Source: Achromobacter pulmonis | Lineage (GTDB): Bacteria; Pseudomonadota; Gammaproteobacteria; Burkholderiales; Burkholderiaceae_B | Assembly (NCBI RefSeq): GCF_002885955.2 | Contig: NZ_POQS01000008.1 | Location: 232,862-296,861 of the forward strand | Direction of reading: 5' to 3' | Length of the DNA: 64,000 nucleotides | Shown: piece after piece, positions 45,040-52,366 of the stretch | Position numbering within the stretch: the stretch's first letter is position 1 | How the letters are laid out: each line of letters opens with the position of its first letter | The notes under the pieces: generated by a model | What the model saw: the letters and a program-made list of their open reading frames with translations, nothing else | Told to the model about the DNA's origin: nothing | Databases searched by the model: none | Translations under genes and position numbers: made by a program

Positions 45040-46080
45040 TCAGCGGGCCACCGCCCGCACGCATTCGCCCACCAGGGCCGGGCCGCGGTAGATCAGGCCG
45101 GTATAGAGCTGCACCGCATCGGCGCCGGCTTCCAGCTTCTCGCGGGCCTGGCGGCCCGACATCACCCCGCCCACCCCGATGATGGCCAGGCTGCTTCCCA
45201 ATTGCTGCTTGAGCCGGCGGATGACCGCCAGCGACAGCTCGTGCACCGGCGCGCCCGACAGGCCGCCGGCTTCTTCGGCATGCGGCTGGCCGGCGACCGC
45301 GTCGCGCGAGAGCGTGGTGTTGGTGGCGATGACGCCGTCGATGCCGTGGCGCGGCAGGGCGTCGGCGATGGCGTCGATCTGTTCCTGCGTGAGGTCCGGG
45401 GCGATCTTCACCGCCATCGGCACGCGGCGCTGGTGCCGGTCTTCCAGCGCCTTGCGCTTGTCGGCCAGCTGCGCCAGCAGCGCCGACAGTTCGTCGCCGC
45501 CCTGCAGCGCGCGCAGGTTCTTGGTGTTGGGCGACGAGATATTGACCGTCACGTAGTCCGCGTGCGGATACACGCCTTCCAGGCCGATCAGGTAGTCGTC
45601 GGCCGCGCGTTCTATCGGGGTGTCGGCATTCTTGCCGATGTTCAGGCCCAGGATGCCGCCCTGGGTGCGCCAGGTGCTGCGCTGCACGTTGGCCAGGAAG
45701 GCCGGCAGGCCCTGGTTGTTGAAGCCCAGCCGGTTGATGAGCGCGTTGGCGCGCGGCAGCCGGAACATGCGCGGCTTGGGATTGCCGGGCTGGGCGCGCG
45801 GCGTGACCGTGCCCACTTCGATGAAGCCGAATCCCAGGTTCCCGAGCGCGTCGATATAGGCGCCGTTCTTGTCCAGCCCCGCGGCCAGCCCGATCGGGTT
45901 GGCCAGCTGCATCCCCATCAGCGTGCACGGCGCCTTGGGCTGCGCATGCAGCAGCTTGCGCGTGGCGCCGCAGTCATAGGCGCGCTGCAGGCCCGACAAA
46001 GTGACTTCGTGGGCGGTTTCCGCGTCCATGGCGAACAGCGCCGGGCGGGCCAGGGGATAGGCGTGGAAGAGAATAGACAT
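45040..46080 (-). CDS. pyrD: Class 2 dihydroorotate dehydrogenase (quinone) PyrD
   Basis: Membrane-associated FMN enzyme of 346 residues oxidising dihydroorotate to orotate with ubiquinone. The N-terminal membrane-binding extension of class 2 is present. Core motifs are NPIGLAAGLDKNGAYIDAL, IEVGTVTPRAQPGNPKPRMFRL (residues about 89-110), ADYVTVNISSPNTKNLR with the catalytic Ser, and IIGVGGVMSGRQAREKL. The ATG at 46080 matches the family start. It is the last of four minus-strand genes (Nudix, aat, bpt, pyrD). Confidence 0.97.
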   Translation of the reverse strand: MSILFHAYPLARPALFAMDAETAHEVTLSGLQRAYDCGATRKLLHAQPKAPCTLMGMQLANPIGLAAGLDKNGAYIDALGNLGFGFIEVGTVTPRAQPGNPKPRMFRLPRANALINRLGFNNQGLPAFLANVQRSTWRTQGGILGLNIGKNADTPIERAADDYLIGLEGVYPHADYVTVNISSPNTKNLRALQGGDELSALLAQLADKRKALEDRHQRRVPMAVKIAPDLTQEQIDAIADALPRHGIDGVIATNTTLSRDAVAGQPHAEEAGGLSGAPVHELSLAVIRRLKQQLGSSLAIIGVGGVMSGRQAREKLEAGADAVQLYTGLIYRGPALVGECVRAVAR

Positions 46081-46130
46081 GGGGCGGAATTGTAGAGCGA
46101 ATTCGGCCGGCCCTGCGCCCGCCGCCGGGA

Positions 46131-46868
46131 TCAGGCGGCCGGCGGTTCGGGCTGGTCGCGCCAGGCGCCGTCGACCAGGAACTGCGCGGGATGGAAATTC
46201 GACTTGTAGGACATCTTGCGGCTGGCGGCGATCCAGTAGCCCAGGTAGAGCCAGGGCAGGTTCAGGATGCGGCATTGCTCGACCTGCCACAGGATGCTGT
46301 AGGTGCCGAGGCTGCCGGGGTGGTCCGGGTCGTAGAACGTGTAGACCGAGGACAGGCCGTCGTCCAGCACGTCGATGATGGACACCATGACCAGCTCGCC
46401 CTCGGGGCTGCGGAATTCCACCAGCCGGGTATTGACGCGGCTGGTGAGCAGGAATTGCGCATACTGGGTGCGGCTGTCCTCGTCCATACCGCCGCCGGGA
46501 TGGCGGCCTTGCTGGTAGCGCGTATAGAGCCGGTAGTGCTCGGGCGACCAGGCCAGTTCGGCGACGAAGGACTGCAGGTCCTGGTGCGCGCGCCAGGCGC
46601 GGCGCTGGCTGCGGTTGGGCGCGAAGCCGGCCGCGTCCACCCGCACCGGAATGCAGGCCTGACAGTTGTCGCAATGGGGGCGGTAGGTGAACAGCCCGCT
46701 GCGGCGAAAGCCCTGTTCCACCAGCTGCGAGTACGTGCCCGCGTTGATCAGGTGACCGGGCGCGGCGACCTGCGAGCGGGCCTGGCGGCCAGGCAGATAG
46801 CTGCAGGGGTAGGGAGCGGTTGCGTAGAACTGCAGGGTCGAGAAGGGAAGTTCTTTAAGCTGGCTCAT
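46131..46868 (-). CDS. bpt: Aspartate/glutamate leucyltransferase Bpt
   Basis: Leucyl-transferase of the bacterial N-degron pathway, 245 residues, homologous to eukaryotic Ate1. It adds Leu to proteins with N-terminal Asp or Glu for ClpS-ClpAP degradation. N-terminal Cys-rich motif YRPHCDNCQACIPVRV and the catalytic-domain segments GGGMDEDSRTQYAQFLL, VEFRSPEGELVMVSIIDVL and WLYLGYWIAASRKMSYKS are visible. It is 40 bases downstream of aat, so both transferases of the pathway are co-expressed. Confidence 0.95.
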   Translation of the reverse strand: MSQLKELPFSTLQFYATAPYPCSYLPGRQARSQVAAPGHLINAGTYSQLVEQGFRRSGLFTYRPHCDNCQACIPVRVDAAGFAPNRSQRRAWRAHQDLQSFVAELAWSPEHYRLYTRYQQGRHPGGGMDEDSRTQYAQFLLTSRVNTRLVEFRSPEGELVMVSIIDVLDDGLSSVYTFYDPDHPGSLGTYSILWQVEQCRILNLPWLYLGYWIAASRKMSYKSNFHPAQFLVDGAWRDQPEPPAA

Positions 46869-46908
46869 GGCGATCCCGGAAGACGGCGGCGAGTCCGCGA
46901 CGGGACGG

Positions 46909-47682
46909 CTACATAGTAACGCCGTTCCCCGGTCCGCAGGCGCCGTCCGGATGCAGGCGTCCGGCGCTGTCGAGCGTGCCGCGCGTCCACGGCGGCCCGG
47001 GCTGCGCGGTGGCGCCGCGCACATGCTGCAGGAACGCGACGCGCGAGATCGGGCGCGCGCCCAGGCTCGCCAGGTGGCGGGTCTGCTGCTGGCAGTCGAT
47101 GCGCTGCACGCCGTGCGCGGCCAGGTAGCGCACCAGGTAGGCCAGCGCCACCTTGGAGGCGTCGGGGCGGCGGGCGAACATGGATTCGCCGAAGAACATG
47201 CGGCCCAGGCTGATGCCATACAGGCCGCCGGCCAGTTCGCCATCGATCCAGGTTTCGATGCTGTGCACGTAGCCGGCCTCGTGCCAGGCGCGGTAGGCCT
47301 GCTGCATCGCGCCGGTGATCCAGGTGCCGGGCTGGCCGTCGCGCGGCGCGGCGCAGGCGGCCATGACGCGCTCGAATGCGGTGTCCACGCGCACCTGCAC
47401 GCGGGCCTGGCCCGCGGCCTCCTCGCGCGCGAGCCTGCGCAGCAGCTTGCGCAGCGAGTGCGAGGGCGCGAAATCCCTGACCGCCAGCACCATGCGCGGA
47501 TCGGGGCTCCACCACAGAATGGGCTCGCCTTCCGAATACCACGGGAAGATGCCGTTGGAGTAAGCCTGGATCAGCCGCGGGATGGACAGGTCCGCGCCCG
47601 CGGCCAGCAGGCCGTCGGGGTCCGTCAGCGCGAACTCGGCAGGCGGGAACGGCGTATCGACGGCGAGCCAGGGCAGTTTCAA
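46909..47682 (-). CDS. aat: Leucyl/phenylalanyl-tRNA-protein transferase Aat
   Basis: N-degron transferase of 257 residues adding Leu or Phe to N-terminal Lys or Arg. Signature motifs are DGLLAAGADLS, AYSNGIFPWYSEGEPILWWSPDPRMV (residues about 41-66), WITGAMQQAYRAWHEAGYVHSIE, and GRMFFGESMFARRPDASKVAL. The likely start is the TTG at 47682, which overlaps the Nudix stop as TTGA; no ATG lies near the conserved N-terminus. It is followed by bpt. The C-terminal tail after the core is Gly/Pro-rich. Confidence 0.95.
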   Translation of the reverse strand: MKLPWLAVDTPFPPAEFALTDPDGLLAAGADLSIPRLIQAYSNGIFPWYSEGEPILWWSPDPRMVLAVRDFAPSHSLRKLLRRLAREEAAGQARVQVRVDTAFERVMAACAAPRDGQPGTWITGAMQQAYRAWHEAGYVHSIETWIDGELAGGLYGISLGRMFFGESMFARRPDASKVALAYLVRYLAAHGVQRIDCQQQTRHLASLGARPISRVAFLQHVRGATAQPGPPWTRGTLDSAGRLHPDGACGPGNGVTM

Positions 47683-48260
47683 CGGTGCGATTCTAGGGTG
47701 TAGTGGTGAGGCGAGAACACGCCGGACTTGCGGTCCTCGAAATAGTGGCGCAGTGTGGTGGCCACGGTGCGGAACGCCAGGTCGTCCCAGGGGATTTCGG
47801 ATTCTTCGTAGTAGCGCGCTTCCAGGCTCTCGGGGCCGGGGTCCAGGTCGGGCGACAGGGCCTGGGCCAGGTAGAACACGTGCACCTGGTCGATCTGCGG
47901 CAGGTCGATGACGGTGTAGAGCTCGCCCAGCTGGATGCGGGCGCCGGCTTCTTCCAGCGTTTCGCGCGCGGCGCCCTGCGCCGTGCTTTCGCCCAGTTCC
48001 ATGAAGCCGGCGGGCAGCGTCCAGGTGTTGTAGCGCGGCTCGATCGCGCGCCGGCACAGCAGCACGCGGTTTTCCCAGACCGGCACGGTGCCGACCACGA
48101 GGCGGGGGTTCTGGTAGTGGATGGCCCCGCAGTGGTCGCAGATGTCGCGTTCGCGGTTGTCGCCCTCGGGCACCCGGCGATTGACGGGCGAGCCGCATTG
48201 GCTGCAGAAATGCGAACGGCGCGGCGCGGGGAAGTATTCGATGGGCGATTTGGCGGTCAT
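47679..48260 (-). CDS. Nudix hydrolase with N-terminal zinc ribbon
   Basis: 193-residue hydrolase. Residues 19-46 form a zinc ribbon (CSQCGSP...CDHCGA). The Nudix box follows as GFMELGESTAQGAARETLEEAGA (residues about 85-107), matching GX5EX7REUXEEXGU. The architecture recalls the zinc-ribbon Nudix proteins related to NADH pyrophosphatase but shorter. The exact substrate is unknown. It is the first gene of the Nudix-aat-bpt-pyrD cluster and overlaps aat by four bases. Confidence 0.9.
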   Translation of the reverse strand: MTAKSPIEYFPAPRRSHFCSQCGSPVNRRVPEGDNRERDICDHCGAIHYQNPRLVVGTVPVWENRVLLCRRAIEPRYNTWTLPAGFMELGESTAQGAARETLEEAGARIQLGELYTVIDLPQIDQVHVFYLAQALSPDLDPGPESLEARYYEESEIPWDDLAFRTVATTLRHYFEDRKSGVFSPHHYTLESHR

Positions 48261-48270
48261 GGGTAGGATT

Positions 48271-49203
48271 CTACCGGCTGCGGCGGGGACTGGCGCGCCG
48301 GCCCGGCGCGGGCGGGGGCGCCGCCCCGTAGCGCGCTTCCAGGTGCTCGACGAAGGACCGCACCTTGGGCGACAGAAAGCGCCGGTGCGGGTAGAGCGCG
48401 TACATGGAGATCGGGGTGTGCGCGTAGTCGGTCAGCAGCGCCACCAGCCGTCCGGCGCGCACGTCTTCGCCCACCAGGAAGTCGGGCTGCAGGATGATGC
48501 CGTGCCCGGCCAGCGCCGCGGTGCGCAGCACGTCGCCGTTATTGGCGCGCAGCGCGGCGTTCACGCGCACCAGATGGGTCACGCCGTCCTTCTCGAAATG
48601 CCATTCGTTGCCGGTGCTGGCGTAGGCGTAGTGCAGGCAGCGATGCTGCCTGAGTTCTTCCGGGCTTTGCGGCGTGCCGTGGCGCGCCAGATAGGACGGG
48701 GCCGCGCACACCAGCAGCTGCTGCGGCGCCAGCGGACGCGCCACCAGCGAAGAGTCCAGCAGCGGGCCGATGCGCACCGCCACGTCGAAGCCGTCTTCCA
48801 CCAGGTCGACAACGCGGTCGTTCAGGTCCAGGTCGATGACCACGTCGGGATAGCGCTGCAGGTATTCGGCGATGGCCGGGCCCAGGTGCAGGATGCCGAA
48901 GGACACCGGCGCGCTGACGCGCAGCCGGCCGCTGGGACGCTGGCCCTCGGCCTGCAGCGACTGCTCCAGGTCCGCCACTTCGGCCAGGATGGGGCGCACG
49001 CGCTCGTAGAACGCGCGGCCGGCGTCGGTCATGCTGAGCTTGCGGGTCGTGCGGTTCAGCAGCCGCACGCCGTAGCGCTGCTCCAGGTAGGCGATCTGGC
49101 GCGTGACGACGGAACGGGCCAGCCCCAGCTTGTCGGCCGCCGCCGCGAACGAGCCCAGTTCCACCACCTTGGCGTAGGTCTGCATGGCGGTATGCGTGTC
49201 CAA
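48271..49203 (-). CDS. LysR-family regulator divergent from doxX
   Basis: 310-residue LysR protein: HTH in MQTYAKVVELGSFAAAADKLGLARSVVTRQI (residues about 7-37) and RLLNRTTRKLSMTDAGRAFYE, then the effector-binding domain. This belongs to the CrgA-like subgroup often divergent from single target genes. The ATG at 49203 lies 104 bases from the doxX ATG, and two inverted repeats fill the gap. The basic C-terminal tail (RRASPRRSR) overlaps nothing. Confidence 0.92.
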   Translation of the reverse strand: MDTHTAMQTYAKVVELGSFAAAADKLGLARSVVTRQIAYLEQRYGVRLLNRTTRKLSMTDAGRAFYERVRPILAEVADLEQSLQAEGQRPSGRLRVSAPVSFGILHLGPAIAEYLQRYPDVVIDLDLNDRVVDLVEDGFDVAVRIGPLLDSSLVARPLAPQQLLVCAAPSYLARHGTPQSPEELRQHRCLHYAYASTGNEWHFEKDGVTHLVRVNAALRANNGDVLRTAALAGHGIILQPDFLVGEDVRAGRLVALLTDYAHTPISMYALYPHRRFLSPKVRSFVEHLEARYGAAPPPAPGRRASPRRSR

Positions 49204-49204
49204 G

Positions 49205-49270
49205 ATTGTTTCCTATCGAGGAACAATAATTTGCGATTCTCCATCTTTATCATTGTTTTTGGAATCGCAA
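49205..49270. promoter_or_regulatory. Divergent LysR-doxX control region with two dyads
   Basis: ATTGTTTCCT (49205-49214) pairs with AGGAACAAT (49219-49227) next to the LysR start. TTGCGATTC (49231-49239) pairs perfectly with GAATCGCAA (49262-49270) in front of doxX. These suit autorepression and target activation. Confidence 0.55.
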
Positions 49271-49307
49271 GAATAGCGCTCCCGAATGATCGCTCCAGGA
49301 GAGTGCA

Positions 49308-49709
49308 ATGGTTGATACCCGTACCGCGCCTTATGCCGCGCTGCTGCTGCGCTTGGCGCTAGGCGCCATGTTTCTGGCCCATGGCCTGACCAAGCTGCTG
49401 GTGTTCACGCTGCCCGGCACGGCCCAGTTCTTCGCCAAGATCGGCTTCGCCGGCTGGCTGGCCTATCCGGTGACCTTCTTCGAGATCGGCGCGGGCGTGC
49501 TGCTGATCCTGGGCGTGGTGCCGCGCTGGATCGCCGCCATCGCCGCGGTGCAGCTATTGGTGGCCTCGACCGTGCATTTCGGCAACGGCTGGAGCTCCGG
49601 CAACCCGGGCGGCGGCTGGGAATACCCGGTCTTCCTGACCGTGGCGGCCGCCGCGCTGGCGCTGCTGGGCGACGGCAAATTCGCGCTGTACGGCAGCCGC
49701 CGCGGCTGA
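49308..49709 (+). CDS. DoxX-family membrane protein
   Basis: 133-residue protein with four hydrophobic segments: YAALLLRLALGAMFLAHGLTKL, then PVTFFEIGAGVLLILGVVPRW. DoxX-type proteins are linked to thiosulfate:quinone oxidation in archaea and to redox stress or membrane oxidoreductase complexes in bacteria; the specific function here is unknown. AGGAGAG lies 5 bases before the ATG. It is divergent from the LysR gene, its probable regulator, and is followed 54 bases later by an exported SnoaL-like protein. Confidence 0.87.
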   Translation: MVDTRTAPYAALLLRLALGAMFLAHGLTKLLVFTLPGTAQFFAKIGFAGWLAYPVTFFEIGAGVLLILGVVPRWIAAIAAVQLLVASTVHFGNGWSSGNPGGGWEYPVFLTVAAAALALLGDGKFALYGSRRG

Positions 49710-49763
49710 GCGCCGCGCGCGGCCCATAGAATGGAACGGTCGTCCCCAAACACCGGAGTTGCC

Positions 49764-50231
49764 ATGTCCTTGCCCCTGTCGTTTCTCAAGCGCGCCGCGG
49801 CCGCGTCGCTGCTGGCCGCCGCGCTGTCGCCATTGGTCGCCCATGCGTCGGCCGAACAGGAAGCCGCCAACAAGGCGGCGGTGCTGGCCTTCTACGAGAA
49901 GGGCCTGAACCAGAAGGATGCCGAGGCGGCGCTGAAATACGTGGGCGACCGCTATGTGCAGCACAACCCGAACGCGGAAGACGGGCCGGACGGCTTTCGC
50001 AAGTTCATCGCCTTTCTGCGCGACAAGTATCCGCAGTCCCGAAGCGAGATCAAGCGCGCCTTCACCGACGGGGACTACGTGATCCTGCATGTGCACGCGG
50101 TGCGCGAACCCGGCACGCGCGGCAGCGCCATCATCGATATCTTCCGCCTGGAACAGGGCAAGATCGTCGAGCACTGGGATGCGGTCCAGCCCATCCCCGA
50201 GCGGTCCGCCAACGCCAACGGCATGTTCTGA
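49764..50231 (+). CDS. Exported SnoaL-like (NTF2-fold) protein
   Basis: 155-residue protein with a signal peptide (basic FLKRAAAASLLAAALSPLVAHA, cleavage after about residue 25). The mature part has the SnoaL-like pattern: EAANKAAVLAFYEKGLNQKDAEAALKYV (residues about 32-59), then YVQHNPNAEDGPDGFRKFI, and IVEHWDAVQPIPE near the end. Relatives are polyketide cyclase-like or predicted ester-binding proteins of the periplasm. It may be co-transcribed with doxX. The start is the ATG preceded by GGAG. Confidence 0.87.
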   Translation: MSLPLSFLKRAAAASLLAAALSPLVAHASAEQEAANKAAVLAFYEKGLNQKDAEAALKYVGDRYVQHNPNAEDGPDGFRKFIAFLRDKYPQSRSEIKRAFTDGDYVILHVHAVREPGTRGSAIIDIFRLEQGKIVEHWDAVQPIPERSANANGMF

Positions 50232-50239
50232 GCCGCCGC

Positions 50240-50839
50240 TCAGGCCGCGGGCGGCCGGGGATCGGGATCGAACCCCAGCTCCCGCGCGACGTCGGCCTGC
50301 GCGACCGGCGCCAGCGGCGCGGCCGGATAGGCGCCGGGCCATGCGACCTGGATCGCGCCGCCGGGCGCCAGCTCGTCCAGCGCTTCCAGCAGCGGCGCGC
50401 CGTCGCCGGTGACCAGCTTTTCCAGCAGCGGCGGCAGGTCGCGGTCCAGCACGATGCCCGCGCCCAGCGGCGTCATGGCGTAAAGCCGGCCGGCATCGTC
50501 CAGCCGCCAGCCGGTCACCGCCTCGACCGCGGCGTCCGTGTGGGTGAGCAGGGCGCCGGCCTCATCGTCGAGCCGCAACACGTAGGGCGCGGCATCCAGG
50601 CGCAGGTACACGCGCTGCGGGCCGTTCTGGAAATACCAGCGGCCGGCCTCGTCATGTTCGTAATTGCGGTTGATGAACGCCAGGATCTGGCTGTTGGTAA
50701 TGGATTCGCCCGGCCCGCCCTGCGCGGACAGGCCCTGCGGATGCAGCCGCCAGCGGCCCCTGGCGTCCAGCGACAGCCAGCCGTACACCGCGGGCACGTC
50801 GGGCCAGCGGGCGAGAGCGTCTTTTACTGATTGGTCCAT
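50240..50839 (-). CDS. Conserved hypothetical protein, DUF2946-unrelated, betaproteobacterial
   Basis: I do not recognise a characterised family. The 199-residue product has no signal peptide or membrane segment. It starts MDQSVKDALARWPDVPAVYGWLSLDARGRW and contains short repeated aromatic-beta stretches (WYFQNGPQRVYLRL, APYVLRLDDEAGALLTHTDA), suggesting a compact beta-rich cytosolic protein. A similar conserved hypothetical occurs in Bordetella and Burkholderia as I recall. It is convergent with the SnoaL-like gene and separated from brnA by 22 bases on the same strand, so it may be read from the brnTA transcript. Confidence 0.7.
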   Translation of the reverse strand: MDQSVKDALARWPDVPAVYGWLSLDARGRWRLHPQGLSAQGGPGESITNSQILAFINRNYEHDEAGRWYFQNGPQRVYLRLDAAPYVLRLDDEAGALLTHTDAAVEAVTGWRLDDAGRLYAMTPLGAGIVLDRDLPPLLEKLVTGDGAPLLEALDELAPGGAIQVAWPGAYPAAPLAPVAQADVARELGFDPDPRPPAA

Positions 50840-50861
50840 AAGGTCGCCGCCTTGCGCCGGG

Positions 50862-51140
50862 TTAGATAAGCCGATGCGTCTTGAGCCAGTCTTTCAGTGC
50901 CGAATCAACACGGGTCTGCCAACCGGCCCCGGACGCCTTGAACGCGTCCAGGACTTCCGGCGACAGCCTGATAGTGACCGCCTGCTTGGTGGGCGCCTTC
51001 TGGGGTCCGCGCCGGCGCAGACCGAGTTTTGCCTGAAACGCGGCGGGCAACACCTCGGAGGCCGGCTTGGCGCGAGCAAACTCCGCCTCGCTCCATTCGG
51101 GACTGTCCTTGTCGGTCATTTCAGGATTGGGCTTTTTCAT
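50862..51140 (-). CDS. brnA: BrnA-family antitoxin
   Basis: 92-residue antitoxin of the BrnT/BrnA type II system. The C-terminal ribbon-helix-helix region reads KQAVTIRLSPEVLDAFKASG followed by GWQTRVDSALKDWL, typical of BrnA, which binds DNA and neutralises BrnT. It overlaps the 3' end of brnT by 20 bases, so translation is coupled in the toxin-first order characteristic of this family. The DNA target is probably the palindrome over the brnT start at 51391-51424. Confidence 0.92.
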   Translation of the reverse strand: MKKPNPEMTDKDSPEWSEAEFARAKPASEVLPAAFQAKLGLRRRGPQKAPTKQAVTIRLSPEVLDAFKASGAGWQTRVDSALKDWLKTHRLI

Positions 51141-51393
51141 AGCGGGCTACCTCTCGGCTGTTGGCCCTACGCAGGCTGATGATGCGGATTGCATCGCCGC
51201 GTACGGTGAACACCAGCACGTACATGCGTTCATCGATCTTACCCAAGGCTTGATAGCGAACTTCGCTGTAGTCCTGGCGGGCATCTTCTATGACCAGTGC
51301 GCTGTTCCAGTCGAAGCCGTGAGCCAGTTCGAACGACAGGCCGCGTTCGACCATGTTCTTGTCGTTCTTGGCGGGGTCATAGGTGATCTCCAT
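51121..51393 (-). CDS. brnT: BrnT-family ribonuclease toxin
   Basis: 90-residue RNase toxin with a RelE-like fold. Family pattern: ITYDPAKNDKNMVERGLSFE at the N-terminus, DYSEVRYQALGKID, VLVFTVRGDAIRIISLRRANSREVARY near the C-terminus (residues about 59-85) with the usual Arg/Ser/Arg residues. It precedes and overlaps brnA. There is no ribosome binding site before the ATG. The promoter (-10 at 51401-51406) would start transcription at or next to the A of the ATG, so a leaderless mRNA is likely. Confidence 0.92.
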   Translation of the reverse strand: MEITYDPAKNDKNMVERGLSFELAHGFDWNSALVIEDARQDYSEVRYQALGKIDERMYVLVFTVRGDAIRIISLRRANSREVARYEKAQS

Positions 51394-51429
51394 AAATCAA
51401 ACCGTATGTACGATTTGATTTATGGTCAA
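51391..51429 (-). promoter_or_regulatory. brnTA promoter and start-codon palindrome
   Basis: On the minus strand TTGACC (51424-51429), 17 bases, TACGGT (51401-51406). A 34-bp palindrome (51391-51424, 15 of 17 pairs, arms beginning CATAAATCAAA) covers the -10 and the brnT ATG. BrnA binding here would block initiation. Confidence 0.75.
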
Positions 51430-51517
51430 GCAAATTGTAGGTACATTTTATCCCTCTTGCTACCAAGGGCCACACGCGAGGCGCTGTGTGAATGTCCCGC
51501 TTTCCCTGCCCGGGAAA

Positions 51518-51546
51518 AGAAAAAGGCCCGCATCGCTGCGAGCCTT
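51518..51546 (-). terminator. Terminator downstream of tRNA-Cys
   Basis: On the minus strand GGCTCGC, loop, GCGGGCC, then a T run (plus-strand A's at 51520-51524). It begins about 10 bases after the tRNA CCA. Confidence 0.85.
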
Positions 51547-51554
51547 GTGGGTGC

Positions 51555-51628
51555 TGGAGGCGCAAGCCGGAATCGAACCGACGTACACGGATTTGCAATC
51601 CGCTGCATAACCACTCTGCCATTGCGCC
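51555..51628 (-). tRNA. tRNA-Cys (GCA)
   Basis: 74 bases including an encoded CCA. The acceptor GGCGCAA pairs with TTGCGCC with discriminator T; the D-arm, the anticodon loop TTGCAAA with GCA, and the T-arm GTCGGTTCGATTCCGGC are normal. In many betaproteobacteria it follows tRNA-Gly(GCC); here that gene has been displaced by the element, leaving only its 3' end 56 bases upstream. Confidence 0.97.
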
Positions 51629-51639
51629 AGCATTTCAAG

Positions 51640-51677
51640 AAAAAAGGAAGCTCGGTATAGGCCGTTGCTTCCTTTTT
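51640..51677. terminator. Hairpin with A/T tracts between attR and tRNA-Cys
   Basis: AAAAAAGGAAGC (51640-51651) pairs with GCTTCCTTTTT (51667-51677). It looks like a bidirectional terminator, or the normal spacer hairpin of the tRNA-Gly/tRNA-Cys operon. If it terminates, it limits read-through from the element into tRNA-Cys. Confidence 0.6.
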
Positions 51678-51683
51678 ATAATT

Positions 51684-51702
51684 TGGAGCGGGAAACGGGA
51701 CT
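51684..51702 (-). other. attR: copy of the tRNA-Gly(GCC) 3' end
   Basis: The minus strand reads GTCCCGTTTCCCGCTCCA (51701 to 51684). It matches the 3' end of tRNA-Gly(GCC), and, with one difference, the 18-bp attachment site I recall for ICEclc (GTCTCGTTTCCCGCTCCA). No tRNA body precedes it, so it is the attachment repeat left at the element's non-integrase end. Confidence 0.85.
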
Positions 51703-51769
51703 AGCACTGACGCGCTAAGCGTATGTTTTCCAACTCTTTTCTTCGCTGAGGGTCTCAACGAAGGCCTCA

Positions 51770-51798
51770 ATTTTAGCCTCGTTTTCGGGCGTCGTCAA
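51770..51798 (-). promoter_or_regulatory. Outward promoter at the ICE end (Pcirc candidate)
   Basis: On the minus strand TTGACG (51793-51798), 17 bases, TAAAAT (51770-51775), close to consensus. It points across attR into tRNA-Cys; in the excised circle it would point into the integrase gene, as described for Pcirc of ICEclc. The rest of the 51,703-52,366 gap holds no convincing gene. Confidence 0.7.
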
Positions 51799-52366
51799 CG
51801 AAGACCGTCCACCAATTTCCACTCGCCGCCAACACCATCCGCTCACCTGCGTGCTACCCCGTGCCGAGGCAGTCCGCTGCATCGCGTACGTGTGCGCGAA
51901 CTGAGTGCGCATCTCTCAGCCTTGCACAGCTGATCATGCGCAAGGCGGAGCGAGGCAGTCAGTTGCTATGTCGATCTATCAGGATGCCGTGGAAGTCTCA
52001 CCGGCATCGCCTCCCCCCTGGCCAGCACCAATCAAACCGCATAGACGCAGCGCCGAGGCAAGTCGGTTAGACCCCTTATAGAACACGCGATACGAAATGA
52101 GTCTTGATGAAAAAATCAAGGCCGACGACGCTGACAAGCGTGTACAAGCGCAACCAGGTGCGGTCACTAATCGCTCGATGGTCGAAGCATCGCGATTTTC
52201 ACATATCGAGCGGGCAATGGCCACTGGCCTTGAGCATGTGGACCCAACATGCTTCGGCATACCCCGCCAACGTGCGCCCAAGAAGCCAAACAACAAATGC
52301 CGTGACCATACGTCGATCGGCAGCAGAGGAGTCGGTGATGTAGCGCTCCCGCAAGGAGATGGAGAC

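Noticed and set aside
51715..51912. A 65-codon minus-strand frame inside the ICE end
   Set aside because: It overlaps the candidate outward promoter, has no ribosome site that I can see, and matches no family; probably not a gene.
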